Assembly: GCA_050084515.1 (NCBI GenBank)
Contig: CM114271.1
Coordinates: 31,620,001 to 31,684,000 of the forward strand
Reading direction: 5' to 3'
Length of the DNA: 64,000 nucleotides
From: Blasia pusilla
Lineage: Eukaryota; Marchantiophyta; Marchantiopsida; Blasiales
Shown in pieces: positions 1 to 12,350 of the stretch. Position numbers and translations under genes: made by a program. How positions within the stretch are numbered: the first letter of the stretch is position 1; each line of letters begins with the position of its first letter. The notes below the pieces were generated by a model. It ran no database searches and was not told the origin of the DNA. It saw only the letters and a program-made list of their open reading frames with translations.

Positions 1-897
1 ATCAAGAGGGAATTCTCCAATAAAATAAAAAATAAATAAGTAAATCCACGTTGGAAGAAAAGATATCCACATATCCATCACTATGCTAACCCTAAACACT
101 CACAAAAGGAGTGTCATCTCAAAAAAAATCTCATACTATATTCAATCACAAAGTATAAATGGAAACTGGAGTAATGAATGCTTACTTCTGAAAATGCTTA
201 ATATGGAGCCTTGTACTCATCCTTGGTGGAAGATATATCCATTATAGTTTGTTTCTTGTTGACCTAAGATTGAAAAAACTCGCGATCTAACAAAAAAACC
301 ATAGCTATAAATAGATCTTTTGGAATCATAATCTTATGCCTAGCGTGAGCCACAATAACTTATCATACTAAGCCTTGCTCTAGTCGACATAAACTATCTT
401 AGATATCTTTCTACACACAAATCATTACTCTGCAACGGTCTCACAAGACTTAGTTGACTACTACTCAAGACACCAACTACTAAGAATACATACTAATCTC
501 TTGTATATATTTTATCAATTGATGGTAAGATATCTTCAATTGAGAGTTTCATATCCACTCCATTGGCGAGACCATTTCCCTATATACAATCATCCTAAAT
601 ACAATTATGTTGTGTCCAATATAGAAGTATTTCTATTGAGAAAGAAAGATGTATCTTGGTCATTGCCAATTCTTAAGGCCTATGAAACAATGTAAGAGAC
701 CTGAATTTATCATCTTAAATTTATATTTCAACACCTTACTCTTTCCCTTAGTTTCTTGTCATGTTCTCCAGTAATGATGAGATCATCCATATGAAGAAAA
801 ATCAACATGTACATGTTGTCTTTGTAAAACACATAAAAAAAATTATTTTGAAAAATTTATTGTGAGTCCATTTTCTTTTAAGGATGTATCTATTTGA

Positions 898-1328
898 CAA
901 GGTTGCACAGAAACGGACAAGTCCATCTGTGGGACGGATATGCCCAACAAGTTCCCGCTCACACCTTAGCTTGCTGAGCCTGTAATATAGATCCAGGCTG
1001 GCCGAGCCCGTACCCATTTTGTAGCTTGTATGAAGCCTACGTGCGGTTCGCATGAGGGCTGGCCCCCTTTGGACGGGCTTAGGCCTACGTAGGTCCCATG
1101 GTTGAGCTTGCATAGGGCCTTGAGCTAGCATTGTGCAAGCCCAAGGCCTGCCCTGCAAGCCTACTATGGGCCGTCCGCACATCAAAAAATGGGTGTGGAC
1201 TCGGCCTGCTCGTGTCTATATTACGGGCTCGACATGCTCAAGGGCGGGCTCGTGTGGGGGCCACAATTACCTAGGCACCCACACACATGTCTGTCTTAGG
1301 GATTGATATAAGTTTGTGTGCAACCTTG
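898..1328. mobile_element. Non-autonomous hAT element
   Basis: A 431-bp G+C-rich insert starts CAAGGTTGCACA and ends TGTGCAACCTTG, a perfect 12-bp terminal inverted repeat. It is flanked by an 8-bp duplication, ctatttga (890-897) and ctatttgg (1329-1336), with one mismatch. Eight-base duplications and short inverted ends are the hAT signature. The host copia relic reads through when the insert is skipped, as comparison with 30,580-30,620 shows. It holds no transposase, so it would have been moved by a hAT source elsewhere. Confidence 0.78.
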
Positions 1329-2510
1329 CTATTTGGTGGTACCATACCTTTAGGGATTGCTTCAGCTTATATAATATTAATTGAAGAAATAAAAGCTTTG
1401 ACGTGGTTGTCTTGAGACTTGGTGTTTTTCATATATATATATATACATACATACACACCTTTTCCTCCAAGCTGATGCTCCAATTCAATAATAATGATTT
1501 CATACTATAATGGCTGATATCCTGCCTTCAACCACATCTAGAACAATTCAAATAATGGCCATCTTTCTTGTATAGGCAAAGATCTGATGGTAGTCAAATT
1601 CTTCAATCTTTGAATAACCACGTGCAATCAATAATATTGCTTTAAGTTTATTCCATGTACCAACTAGGGATGAGAGGTCCATACTCATTATTTTGTGAGC
1701 ATTTTTTCCCACAATCATAACTAGTTATTATTCGAGTTTGTACGAGTCATTTGTGACTCAACTTTAGTTCATGATTGTCCCGAACTTTGCGAGTCAATTT
1801 GAGTTGCAAAGTTTAGAACAAGTTGCAAGTTTCAAGATTTTCAAGTCCTACAAGTCGCAAAATATTTGCAACCACCTTGCATTCAGATTTGCAAGCGTGT
1901 CTGCCAAATTACTCATGAAGTGCAAGTAGTGGGCAATGCAATTTACAACTTCCAAGAGACATAATTGACTTGCAAAGCTCTCACGACGCAAGAATGTAGG
2001 TATACTTGCAAGTCAATTATATAGCATTTGCAAACAAGAAACCTCAACTATAAATTCCCTTTTGCCTTCAAACTACTCAATTTTTGCTATTCCTTCTAAG
2101 ACTCCTCCCTTTTCATGTTGTAACTAGTTAATTTTTATTTACAATGGAAGTAATTCTTGAGATTTTTTGAGTTCTTTTTTTTATATTGGAAGATATGTAG
2201 ATAAGTGAGGTTTATAGTATTACACTTAGTTCCAAAAAAATGTTTCATAACTATAAGAAATGACTGAGAAAAAAAAGAAAAGTAAAGGCATCCCAAAGAA
2301 GAATTTTGGAAAGAGCCAAATTCTTCACTTTTCATTATAGAACTAGCCATCTCCACCGCTAGTTTGGTTTTGATATTAAAAAATTATTTTCCTTTGTGAT
2401 GTAGTATTGTGGTCAACTATCATTTCTTGCTCCATCAAGTATTTGTTGAATTGTTTGTGATAAGAATTTTCCTCCTTTATTTTGTTAACGATTCCACATC
2501 TTACTTGTTA

Positions 2511-2514
2511 TCTT

Positions 2515-2544
<30 letters not shown>
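2511..2544. repeat. (TCT)n microsatellite
   Basis: About eleven uninterrupted TCT/TTC units in A+T-rich intergenic DNA at the end of the copia relic. Confidence 0.9.
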
Positions 2545-2545
<1 letters not shown>

Positions 2546-2740
2546 ATTACTTCTAGCATACTTAAAATTTTCTAAAATCACCAGCACTATCCTAAAGAAA
2601 TACGCATTTATCTTCTTGCTATAATCCTAGAAAAATTTAAATAAAATAAGAGCTATCTAATACCACAATATCCATTTTCCCTTACAAATCTACATGAACT
2701 AGGTCTAGAGGAAACTTTCCCTTATTGATTGATTGTTGTG

Positions 2741-5100
2741 AAAACACTTATGGCTTGTTGATGTTGGTTCCCTATCATAAGAGTTTCATAAGTATTTGAA
2801 TTTTCATAAATTCATGGTAAATAATGACCATTCTGTTTTTTTTTTGCATCCGATATAATAAAGGTAGGGGATAACGTATTTCATGCCATCGCTTATTTTG
2901 GGCAAGATAAGTACTGACACTGTTTCTAAAAGTATATAACTTATAGAAGTTGTTGATGTTCCCATGATGAATGGCCTCTCTTAGGGTGATGTGGTGAAAA
3001 AGGGAGAAGTTATTAAGGTTGCTTTCAAGCAACCTTTGCATGCTCTCTTAAGAAATTTCTCCTCGAAATTTGAATGTTTGATTCCTTCATCTATTTTTTT
3101 ATGTAAATATAATATCATTATACTCTTTAAGTTTGAAGCGTATTCGAAGGTGAATGTTGTGGATATTGCTAGGTTATTCAATCTATATTGGAGGCAAAAT
3201 GCATATGCATCTATAAGTCAAATCTTCATTTTGACTTCAATATTCCCATGGATGTCATTTGATCTTGTAGATTCTTGATCATAATCCATATTTTTTCTAC
3301 TCTTCCACCTTGAATTTTTTTTTTCAAATATAAATGAATTATCTAGATTTGGAATAGGAGACTCATTCCTACTCCGATACTAATTCTTAAGGATGTTCCA
3401 TGCCTTAACAATAATGATTGTATGTTGAATAAGAATCTTAATAAATTGAAGTAATTAGATAAGACATTTAATTTAGCATCCATATTTTTCTAAACTATTG
3501 TTATTATAAGATCAGATCAATAGATAACAATGTAAGTATAGAGGTCATGTTAGCATATCGAATCTAATTGACCATTATGTTCGTAAGAAAACTTATAATC
3601 TTGAACTTACAAGGTGTATAATTACACCCATGTAATTTCTTTTCACCATCAAGAGGAAGTCTGGTAAGGTTTAGGCAAGAATACAAACTCGCGAAGATTT
3701 AACCATGTCATGCTATTTACCATACCTATAATTCTATCAAACTCACAAGAATTTAGCCAAGTCAAGTTATTCACCATAACTATAATTCTATCATCCAAAA
3801 ATTTGTTACGGCCCAACTTAAAATCCGTATTTTTTGGTTCCCTCTTAAGTGCATGGAGAATACAATATTTTTTGCTATCACCATAATGCTCCAAATGATC
3901 CATAATATGACGTGGAAAAAGGTTATTGGATGAATAGGATTATGTTCTCAACATATTCGTCTTAATGTATTGGGAATATTTATGTATAAGTCGTAATTCT
4001 TAATTCTTACACTCTTTCTAGTTGTGGGGATTCATATTGATTGGGTATGGGCCATCATTATGTATTTTCCGAATTATGTATTTTCATATTAATGGGCATG
4101 ATTCTTGTTTTGATTGGCCCTCATTTAATGCCAAATTTAATACCTCTGTATTGATTTGTTATGTATTGTAGCATTTCATTGTATATCATTTTATTTTTAT
4201 AATATTATTTTAATGTCCCCAATTTGCAATTAAACTCAAATCCAATTTTTATCAATAAGGAACCTGTAATTTACATTATCAACCCATAAGTTTGTATTGT
4301 GAATTAATTTGTATTACATTTACACCCCCTACATCCTTCATGTATCATTCATTTTGCATCTCAGTTTGGGAGGCTATCTTTGTGATTGCCTTTTGTGGAT
4401 GAAAATTTTAGCATATCTTTAATGACTTGTGAATTAAATTCATGTGATTAAATTTGTACAATTTGATCTGAAATTTGGGAATGGTATGAATTAAATTCAT
4501 ACCCAATTCGTACTATTTGCGTTTCATCCCTTAGTACCCTCTCCTCGTATATAAACATATAAGTCCTCTCCCTCCCTCCTATACAAATCTTCCTATACAA
4601 ACATATAAATCCCTTTCAAAAGTCTTTCGTATTCTTCCTTCATAGAAGGCATGCATAGCTAATGGTTTGTATTTCCATCCTCTCCCGGTGAGGCAATTTT
4701 TAAGTATCCATAACTAGTGTGCCCAAACTTCTCCTCCCGGCCTGATCTAACATACTTTATATAAAAACTTAAAGAACTACAAATGCGTCTTTCTCCCATC
4801 TTTCCAAAGGCCACATATTAGTTTAAAATTATAATATTAGATCAATATATATACAAATATGTGTCGTGTATACTATAATATTTTTCTCTTCGTGGGTTTA
4901 TAAAACTCACAAAATTGGTTTGGTCCATGTCTCTCTCCTTATCTATTATTTTTTTATATTGTGGGTCTATGGGTAGGAGACCACTTACATTTTCGTATTA
5001 TCGTCTTTTTAACAATACCCCACGTTTGGCTTGCTCCGACATCTTCATGTTTAGCCGAGAGTGGATTAGATACGTGGGTAAAAAAATATGCAAATGAGTT
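2741..5100. other. A+T-rich intergenic DNA
   Basis: I see no gene here. Open frames are short and unlike any protein I know. Base composition is strongly A+T-rich until about 4.9 kb and then turns G+C-richer towards the receptor kinase gene. Confidence 0.6.
3690..3800. repeat. Two-copy imperfect direct repeat, ~54 bp
   Basis: The phrase 'accataactataattctatc' and its neighbour 'accatacctataattctatc' recur about 54 bases apart with a shared upstream half, so a short segment was duplicated in tandem. Confidence 0.55.
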
Positions 5101-6704
5101 TGCGCGTGGAGGACATGGCACAAAACGCAAAATAGAGGCCCAGTGACCAGTCCTTCGATGCGAGACTCGGAAGTACGGTTAGGAACGAAAGAGACAAGAA
5201 GGGGGGAGCGCGGTAGACTCAAATTTGAGTCGAGCGATCGATGGAGAGCGCGAATCGTGCGAAGGATTGGATGCGATCGCGGCTGCAGGGGATCTCACAG
5301 AGAGGCGGGAAGGGAGTAGAGACACGAGAGTGAAGGGTGTTTCAGGGGGTTGTTTTTAAACCCGTTTTTTTCTCTTGTGGTCTTTCAATCGGGAGAGGGC
5401 AGTTGCGCGCATGCTGTGGGGCGGCGGTTCTCACATGGCGAGCTGCGGGAGGGCCCACTGCGAGGAGCAGCACCAATTGAAGTGGGGGACCGTTGCGTGG
5501 GACCATGCGATGGCAGACTGCTGCTGGTGCGGATAAACAAACTCCGCCGAATTGGCAGTAAAGGGCGGACCGAGCAAGCAAAGGTAGACTCCCACTGATG
5601 GTGGGGAGACAGAGTGAAGGTCCCCCAGCCATCCGAACAAACGAGGGAAAGAAGAATAGGTTGGCCAGTACAGTGGTCGGGTGGATGAATAGAAGCGATG
5701 GTCGGACACGGAGAGTACGAGAAGCCCAGTTAGATTGACGGATGACATGGATCGGCGGGATTCAGGGATAGGCCGACTAACATTGCACAGGGAAGTCCGA
5801 GCGAGTGGGAGGTAGATATCTGTCTTTGGCTTAGATGGTGGCAGGAGGAGGGACGCTTGAGCCTGGCTGTAACTATGACTTGCTTGACATGCGTTGCAAC
5901 GAGAGCGAGAGTATGGGAGGTCGTAGATATTGGATGGGGAAACGTCCTGTGGTTTGGGATATCAAACATGACCAAGGATCTGGTATTTGACTTGAAAGCT
6001 TGAAGGAATGCTGAAGGTTCGTGTCGACTACAGAGGGAGACGAAAGGTTCGACAATCAGGAAGAGGGCCACCTCAGAGCTTTGTGATAAGGGAAGGGACG
6101 AGCCCAGTTAAGCAGGTTGGCTGGAATGACTGCTCTGGATGGCGAGAGAGATTGTCTGAACTGAGGGGAAGAGGGCACACGCACGGTGATAGGTGCTGGG
6201 AGCTCTTGCTGCGGGGCTAGTGGGAGTGAGGAACTGTCTGTGCGTATGGCGAATGAAATGCAAGTGCTGCTTGTGCGTCATGACTCCGTTTGTTGAGAAT
6301 TCTTTCGTCGGGATCCTTGAGTTGCGTCTCACAGATCCTCCTCTGGCGCGCACGAGTTTGAAGCCGCCGGGCGAATCAGGCGTCAGTGTCGAGTCCGGAG
6401 GTTCTTTGGTATTCGGATGGATGGCGGCATTGCAATGTCGTTGAAGAAGGTTTCGGAGAGAGCCGGGGAACGCAACTGCACCTAAACCAAGGACATGACC
6501 TTTTGTCGTCCCATTCCCATGTCGGCCACGGATGCTGTTCTGATGGCCTCCTTGCATTTGGATACGAAGTTTGTGGGGAGAGGTCGCTGCACGAGTTTCC
6601 GGCAGTAGCTACGCGAGGGACCTGTCGGATCAGAGCCGGTATGCTGCAGGATTTAGCCGCTCGACTTGACACATTCAAAGGTAGAATTTATCGGAAGAGT
6701 GAGA
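5100..6704 (+). other. Upstream/5' leader region of the receptor kinase gene
   Basis: This G+C-richer stretch lies upstream of the receptor kinase start. Several short open frames on both strands overlap each other and resemble nothing I recognise. I read it as promoter plus a possibly long 5' untranslated region with upstream ATGs. No convincing TATA box was fixed. Confidence 0.4.
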
Positions 6705-9700
6705 ATGAGAGTCCAGCTGCAGTGTGGCACTCAAGGGATTGTGCAGTGGTTGTGGAGGTTATGGGCGCTCGTTTTGCTTCTGTTGAGCCTATTCTGTAGA
6801 GGAGAGTCCCTGTCGGAGGATGGACAATCTCTTCTGGACTTCAAGCGAGAGATCTCAGCGCCCAGGATCCTGGATGAAAGTTGGGTAGGTGAGAACGCTA
6901 CAACACCCTGCGGATGGCTAGGAGTTACCTGCTCCAACGTGACTGGGTCTGTCACGGAGCTGGCACTCAGGAGTTTGGGATTGCACGGCTACATTTCTCC
7001 CGCAATCTGTCGCTTGAGTAACCTTGAGGTTTTGGATCTGGGGAACAATAACTTCACTGGAGAAATTCCTCCGGAGCTTAGCAATTGCTCGAAGCTTCGA
7101 GTGCTGAATGTCGTCAACAATCAGTTGACTGGTAAAATCCCATCGTCCCTGGGATGGATATCCACCTTGGAGGAGCTCTACGTCAGTGGGAATCTACTCA
7201 ACGGTAGCCTTCCAAAAGCGCTCGCCAACTGCACCCGTCTTCGAGAAGTACATACTTACGACAACTCGCTTGTGGGCATGATACCGCCGGAGTACGGCAG
7301 CTTGATCTACCTGGAAGTCTTCAGAAGCGGAGGCAACAAACACTCTGGTTCCCTTCCGGGTTCCTTGGGCAACTGCACCAACTTGACTATCCTAGGAATG
7401 GCGTACAATCCCTTGACTGGTGTGCTTCCACCAGAATTGGGCAAACTTGTAAAGCTCCAGTCGATGGTCCTCATAGGCACACTTATGAGTGGGTCCATCC
7501 CACGAGAGTATGGCAATATGACTTCGCTTGTCACAATGGCTTTGTACAGCACCTACATCTCTGGATCCATACCTCCCGAGCTCGGCAAGCTCCAAAATGT
7601 GCAGTTCTTGTGGCTCTACCTCAACAACATCACGGGGACCATTCCACCGGAATTGGGCAATTGCACCTCCCTCCAAAGTCTTGATCTGTCCTACAATCAG
7701 CTCACCGGAAACATCCCCGCGGAGCTGGGGAATCTGCAGCTGCTGACCGTCATCAACGTCTTTGTTAATAAGTTGGAGGGCAGCATTCCTGCGGGGCTTT
7801 CCAATGGCGTTAGCATCACAACACTGGAGCTCTACGACAATCGGCTGAGTGGTCCTATTCCCCCCGAGCTCGGGAATCTCCCGAATCTGGCGGTGCTAGC
7901 TGCTTGGAAGAATCGTCTGTCAGGAGTGATCCCTTCGAGTCTTGGCAACTGTTCTGGCCTGAACATTTTGGACATTTCTTTAAATCGTCTGGAGGGGCAA
8001 ATACCTGCAGAGGTTTTCGGTCAAGGTAGTCTTCAGCGACTGTTTCTATTCTCGAACCAGTTGACGGGTCCCATTCCTCCTCAAATCAAGCTAGCGTTCA
8101 ATCTCACGAGGATCCGTCTAGCCAGGAACCAGCTTACTGGCAGCATTCCTCCGGAGCTCGCACAGCTCTCTAACCTCACCTATCTAGACCTCCAGTCTAA
8201 CAACCTCACGGGGTCCCTTCCACTCGGCTTTCTGCAAAGCAGATCACTACAGGCCCTCATCCTCGCTGACAACCTCCTCACCGGCGATTTGCCTCCTCAG
8301 CTGGGGAACGTGCCTTCGCTTATCGAGTTGGACCTCTCAGGAAATAGACTCACTGGTCCTATTCCTCTCGAAATTGGAAACCTCAAAAGGCTCATTAGTC
8401 TCAATCTCAGCCGCAACTATCTTACAGGAGGCATACCCCCAGATTTGAGCGCCTGCCAGTCGTTGAATGAGCTCGATCTTGGGGACAATCAGCTTGGGGG
8501 CCAAATCCCACCAGAGATGGGCAAGCTGACAAGTTTAGAAATCAGCCTCAACCTGAGTTGGAACAACTTCACTGGACCCATCCCATTCACGTTAGAAAAT
8601 CTTACCAAGCTTTCCAAGTTGGACCTCTCACACAACACCCTCTCTGGGTCAATCCTGCAGCTCGACAGCCTTGTTAGTCTCACTTTTGTAAATATCTCCA
8701 ACAATTTCTTCACCGGGCCATTGCCCGAGATCTTCTATCGCGCCCTGATGACTGTCTCCTACTACGGCAACCCCGGGCTTTGCGATGCAGATTTGGCCCT
8801 CGCCGCTTGCAGTGGTAAAGGTCCGGGTGGCTCGAGACCTAGGAGTCCCAAGGGAGATCTCACCTCCGGTCAGAAGGCAGCGATTTGGGTTACGCTGGCC
8901 CTGTTCTTTGTTTTGGCAGCATTGTTCGTGTTGCTAGGCATGTTGTGGTACGCAGGACGCTACGATAGAACTTGTCAACACTACGTGGACCCAGCGACGT
9001 CATCTCAATGGACTCTCATTCCTTTCCAGAAACTCGAGGTATCAATTGAAGAGATTCTCTTCAGCCTCAATGAAGCAAACGTTATAGGCCGCGGTGGATC
9101 TGGAACTGTATACAGAGCTTTTGTTGAAGGAGGTCAAGTCATAGCTGTAAAGAAACTGTGGATGCCTGGTAAGGGAGAAATGTCTTATGATGCTTTCTCA
9201 GCGGAGGTCGAGACGTTGGGGAAGATTCGGCATGGCAATATTCTTCGACTTCTCGGGAGCTGCTGCAACAAGGACACCAAACTACTGCTCTATGATTTCA
9301 TGCCCAACGGAAGCCTGGGAGAGCTTCTTCATGCCAGTGAAGTTAGCTTTCTGGATTGGGGCACCCGTTACAAGCTTGCAATAGGGGCTGCCCATGGCTT
9401 GGCCTACCTCCATCACGATTGTGTTCCTCAGATTCTTCACCGTGACGTGAAGTCTAACAATATCTTGGTCAGCTCCCGGTTCGAGGCTCATGTGGCGGAT
9501 TTCGGGTTGGCGAAACTTATCTACGCTGCTGAAGATCATCCTTCAATGTCTCGTATTGTCGGATCCTACGGATATATTGCTCCTGGTAACCTTCCCACTC
9601 ACTTCTTGAGTTTAGCTCGTGTATCTTTCTTTGTTAGGCCTGATGAGTCTGCCATGACACGGGAGTTACGCAGGCAAATATAATGGCACTGCTCACTTCC

Positions 9701-10682
9701 ATGTACTGAAAGTCCAGTGTCTTCTGTCCCGTGCGGTGTAAAGTCTGACGTTCCTTCCCAGCGAAATAGGAGCGAAGGATAGTACCCAAGTGGCCTGGAG
9801 GTGGCACTAGTGTGTAGCTCTCCCGATTGCCCTCCATGCCCTCTACGAGAGACATGGAGACATGGTGCAGGACTAGGATGGCACGTTTTGGCCAGAATTC
9901 CTTACAGCGTGTGTGCCATTTGAGTTTCCCAACTGGCGTCCAGGGCACTCCAAGTTTCCTAAGCTGCCTAGAAGGCTGCTTTAATCTCGCGATGTCAATT
10001 TCATGTCTATCTCTTGTAGACTTTCTGCTGTGCGTGGCTGATGCCAGTTGAAGCCAGAGTTAAGGTTTTGGGTTCAATCCTCTGAATTTGTTGGATAATG
10101 TGCTGTCCTGGTGGAAGGTGACATCTATTAGGTTCTCAGGACTTTGAGGTGCCCCCGTCAATTTGTTCTTACGATTAGCAGTCTCTGAGTGCTGTAGATA
10201 CTTGCTGGATTTTTAGGAGATTGTTTTACAGATGGTTGATTGGGCTGCCTGCAGAGTACGCGTACACAATGAAGATAACGGAGAAGAGTGACGTTTACAG
10301 CTTCGGAGTGGTCTTGCTGGAGATCGTCACCGGTCGGAAACCAGTTGATCCAAGCTTCACCGATGCGGTAGATCTAGTGGGTTGGGTGCAACAACAGGTG
10401 AAATTTGGCCATTGTGATCGCCGCATTTGTGATCGTCGACTGGAGGGTCTGCCTGAATCTCTGTTATGTGAGATGGAGGAAATGCTAGGTATCGCACTGC
10501 TATGTGTCAGTCCTGGGCCGAATGAAAGACCGACCATGAGAGAGGTAGTGGGTATGCTCGAGGCTATCCAGCAAGATACAGGAAGCTGGATGAAGTGCAA
10601 GTCGTTGAATGATGCATGCTCCAAGCAGCCTATTCTTTCTATATCCCCAGATTCGGATGACTCCTCTTGGTCGAGAACTTAA
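6705..10682 (+). CDS. LRR receptor-like kinase, clade XI, RGI-like
   Basis: A plasma-membrane receptor serine/threonine kinase of about 1,102 residues in two exons, 6705-9585 and 10255-10682. The 669-bp GT-AG intron falls just before the conserved APE-type glutamate, and joining the exons gives the continuous kinase sequence expected for the family. Order: hydrophobic signal peptide (residues about 12-32), LRR N-terminal cap with a CGWLGVTC motif, about 25 plant-type LRRs (to about residue 690), one membrane helix (about 724-750), then the kinase. The kinase has a GRGGSGTVY loop near 795, the ATP-binding Lys near 816, HRD with catalytic Asp near 914, and ADFGLAKL. It is an RD kinase. LRR6 holds RSGG (207-210), matching the RxGG motif that RGF1-INSENSITIVE receptors use for sulfated RGF peptides, and an R-x-R pair near residue 469 fits peptide C-terminus recognition. 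I prefer the ATG at 6705 to the one at 6666 because it puts the signal peptide nearer the N-terminus. Family assignment is firm; the ligand is inferred. Confidence 0.92.
9586..10254 (+). other. Intron of the receptor kinase gene
   Basis: The donor is ctcctg|gtaacc and the acceptor cctgcag|agtacg. Removing 669 bases restores the reading frame through the end of the kinase activation segment. An open minus-strand frame of 104 codons (9634-9948) lies inside. I could not assign it and do not call it a gene. Confidence 0.88.
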
Positions 10683-12350
10683 GCAGTCCTGGACCTTTGG
10701 TTCACTGGGGTTCGACAATTCTGAGTTCTCAATGCCGTCGATGCTTTTGTACACGGTAGGTTAGACCGGGGCAAGGGGATTGTGTTAGGGGGGAGGAGGG
10801 AAGGTAAGTAAGCAAAGAGCGGCAGTTGCTGTAGCAAATTTTGGAAAAAAGGTCAATGTTATTTGTCCTAGTCGTGATTGTAGCTTCTGAAAAAGAGGGC
10901 CCAATTTTAGCATAGACTTCACCGCTGCTCAAGGTTTCCAGTCGATGACCATCTCTACAGTCACTCCAAATTTAGACGCGGCGTCTGGCTCCAGTGCAAG
11001 CGGTGGAGGAGTGAGTTGATATTCATTATTCTTGGCGGCTTAGTATGTAGATCAAATTCTCTGTACATAAACAGTGTCCTCATCTTTGGACGTCTCAAGG
11101 GCAGTGTGGCAGTTCTGAAGATCGGTATAAAGGTCACCTTGCGGTGTCGACTTTTCTTGGAACTCAGGCAATGACTAGCCCCAGTGCAGACCAAAATGTC
11201 ATCAAACTCCGTCATCGTGCCTTCGTTAAGGTCGTCTGTATGACATCGTCTAAACTTTCGATTTTTTGATGTGGAGAATCTTTCGAGAGGTCACAAGCTT
11301 GCCAAAACATGGAAACAAACATCCACCACTTCCACTCAGGGAGCGAAAGCAAAGCTAGCCCGGCATGAGATGTGATGTAAAGATGAATGATCGAAGAATC
11401 AACCCATGGATTCATTGATTTAAGAATGTAGTCTAAACAGGCTGAAAGTTGCGGACGAACATGTCGTTCAGGTTGCGTACACATCCAAGCGCACTCGTCT
11501 ATCTGGATTTCAATACACATGAAATTCTTTTGTTACACGTAATACACGCGACGAAATTTTAGATCTTTAATTTTCTATGTATTCGTATAATCAGTACATC
11601 GATCTTCGTGGACATTTTCTGTACACTTCAGTAGAAGTGGTCTTCAATAAGCCCCAAGAGGCTCAATGATCACTCCCCGGTCGACTGGTTTGTAAGAGAA
11701 CCAGACTGCGAAACTTGATGAGACTGTGGACGCTTCAATGATGCTTGAAAGCTGAGGCAAAGAAAATACTGATACGAATCCATGGCCGACTTCGGAAACA
11801 AACTGAAACTGTGGGGAGCCAAGTGATATTGTATGTGGATAATGAGTGGATTGTCTTTAGTGGTATCGGTGGTTCCTTCCAGGATTCAACAGAAATAAAT
11901 AGAGAATCCGTGTGTACATCTGGTTTGGAAAAGTGATGCAACTCGATAGGACCCCTGTGGTTGATGTGGCGTGTCTAAATGACCACTCTGGAAAGGACCT
12001 GCGTTCTCTTGTACTTTGTACCCCCACACTGCAGCACTTTGGTTGGTTTGGTAACCTCCAGAGGATGGATGAAATGCTTTAGTTCTCCGTACAAATATGC
12101 TCATGACATCCTCGTGGAAGGCTTGGGCGCGCTGGAATCTAGATGTGACGGTCATACGGTCGATAGGCAACCAGGCCATCATAGGGAATGTACATCTTGG
12201 GAATATACTTTGAGCAGTACCATACCGACAGCTTCCTCTACTGCAGATCTTCTGAACTTCTGAAGAGTCCAACAAACCCCTAATTCCATTCGCTGGGTCT
12301 TGTAAGTCGAGAGGCACGAAGCTCACCGAATGACTTTTAACATGTTTGTT
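10683..12350. other. 3' flank of the receptor kinase gene, no gene assigned
   Basis: Composition is still like coding DNA. Minus-strand frames at 11212-11520 and 11886-12326 are open for 102 and 146 codons, but I recognise no domain and see no clear exon structure. It may hold the 3' untranslated region of the kinase gene and parts of an unidentified minus-strand gene. Confidence 0.35.

Larger units (their letters stand above)
250..2740 (-). mobile_element. Decayed Ty1/copia pol relic
   Basis: This stretch aligns by eye, in the same order and on the same strand, with the better preserved copia pol at 29.6-32.3 kb. 250-690 matches its RNase H region, 715-890 its reverse transcriptase C-terminal part, 1,337-1,640 more reverse transcriptase, and about 2,400-2,740 its integrase region. 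Shared wording includes the 'gatcatccat' block near 780 and the 'taccatacct' block near 1,349. No open frame of useful length survives, and A+T drift is heavy. A hAT element splits it at 898-1,328. The match is my own reading, not a computed alignment. Confidence 0.6.

Noticed and set aside
500-695. 64-codon plus-strand frame
   Set aside because: Lies antisense in the decayed copia RNase H/RT region.
7307-7676. Antisense frames within the LRR gene
   Set aside because: Shadows of the LRR coding pattern.
9634-9948. Open minus-strand frame of 104 codons inside the receptor kinase intron
   Set aside because: No recognisable domain, no start or splice context, and it lies wholly in an intron. 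It may be a transposon scrap or chance.
11886-12326. 146-codon minus-strand frame as a gene
   Set aside because: Not recognisable and overlapped by an open plus-strand frame. Mentioned only as flank content.
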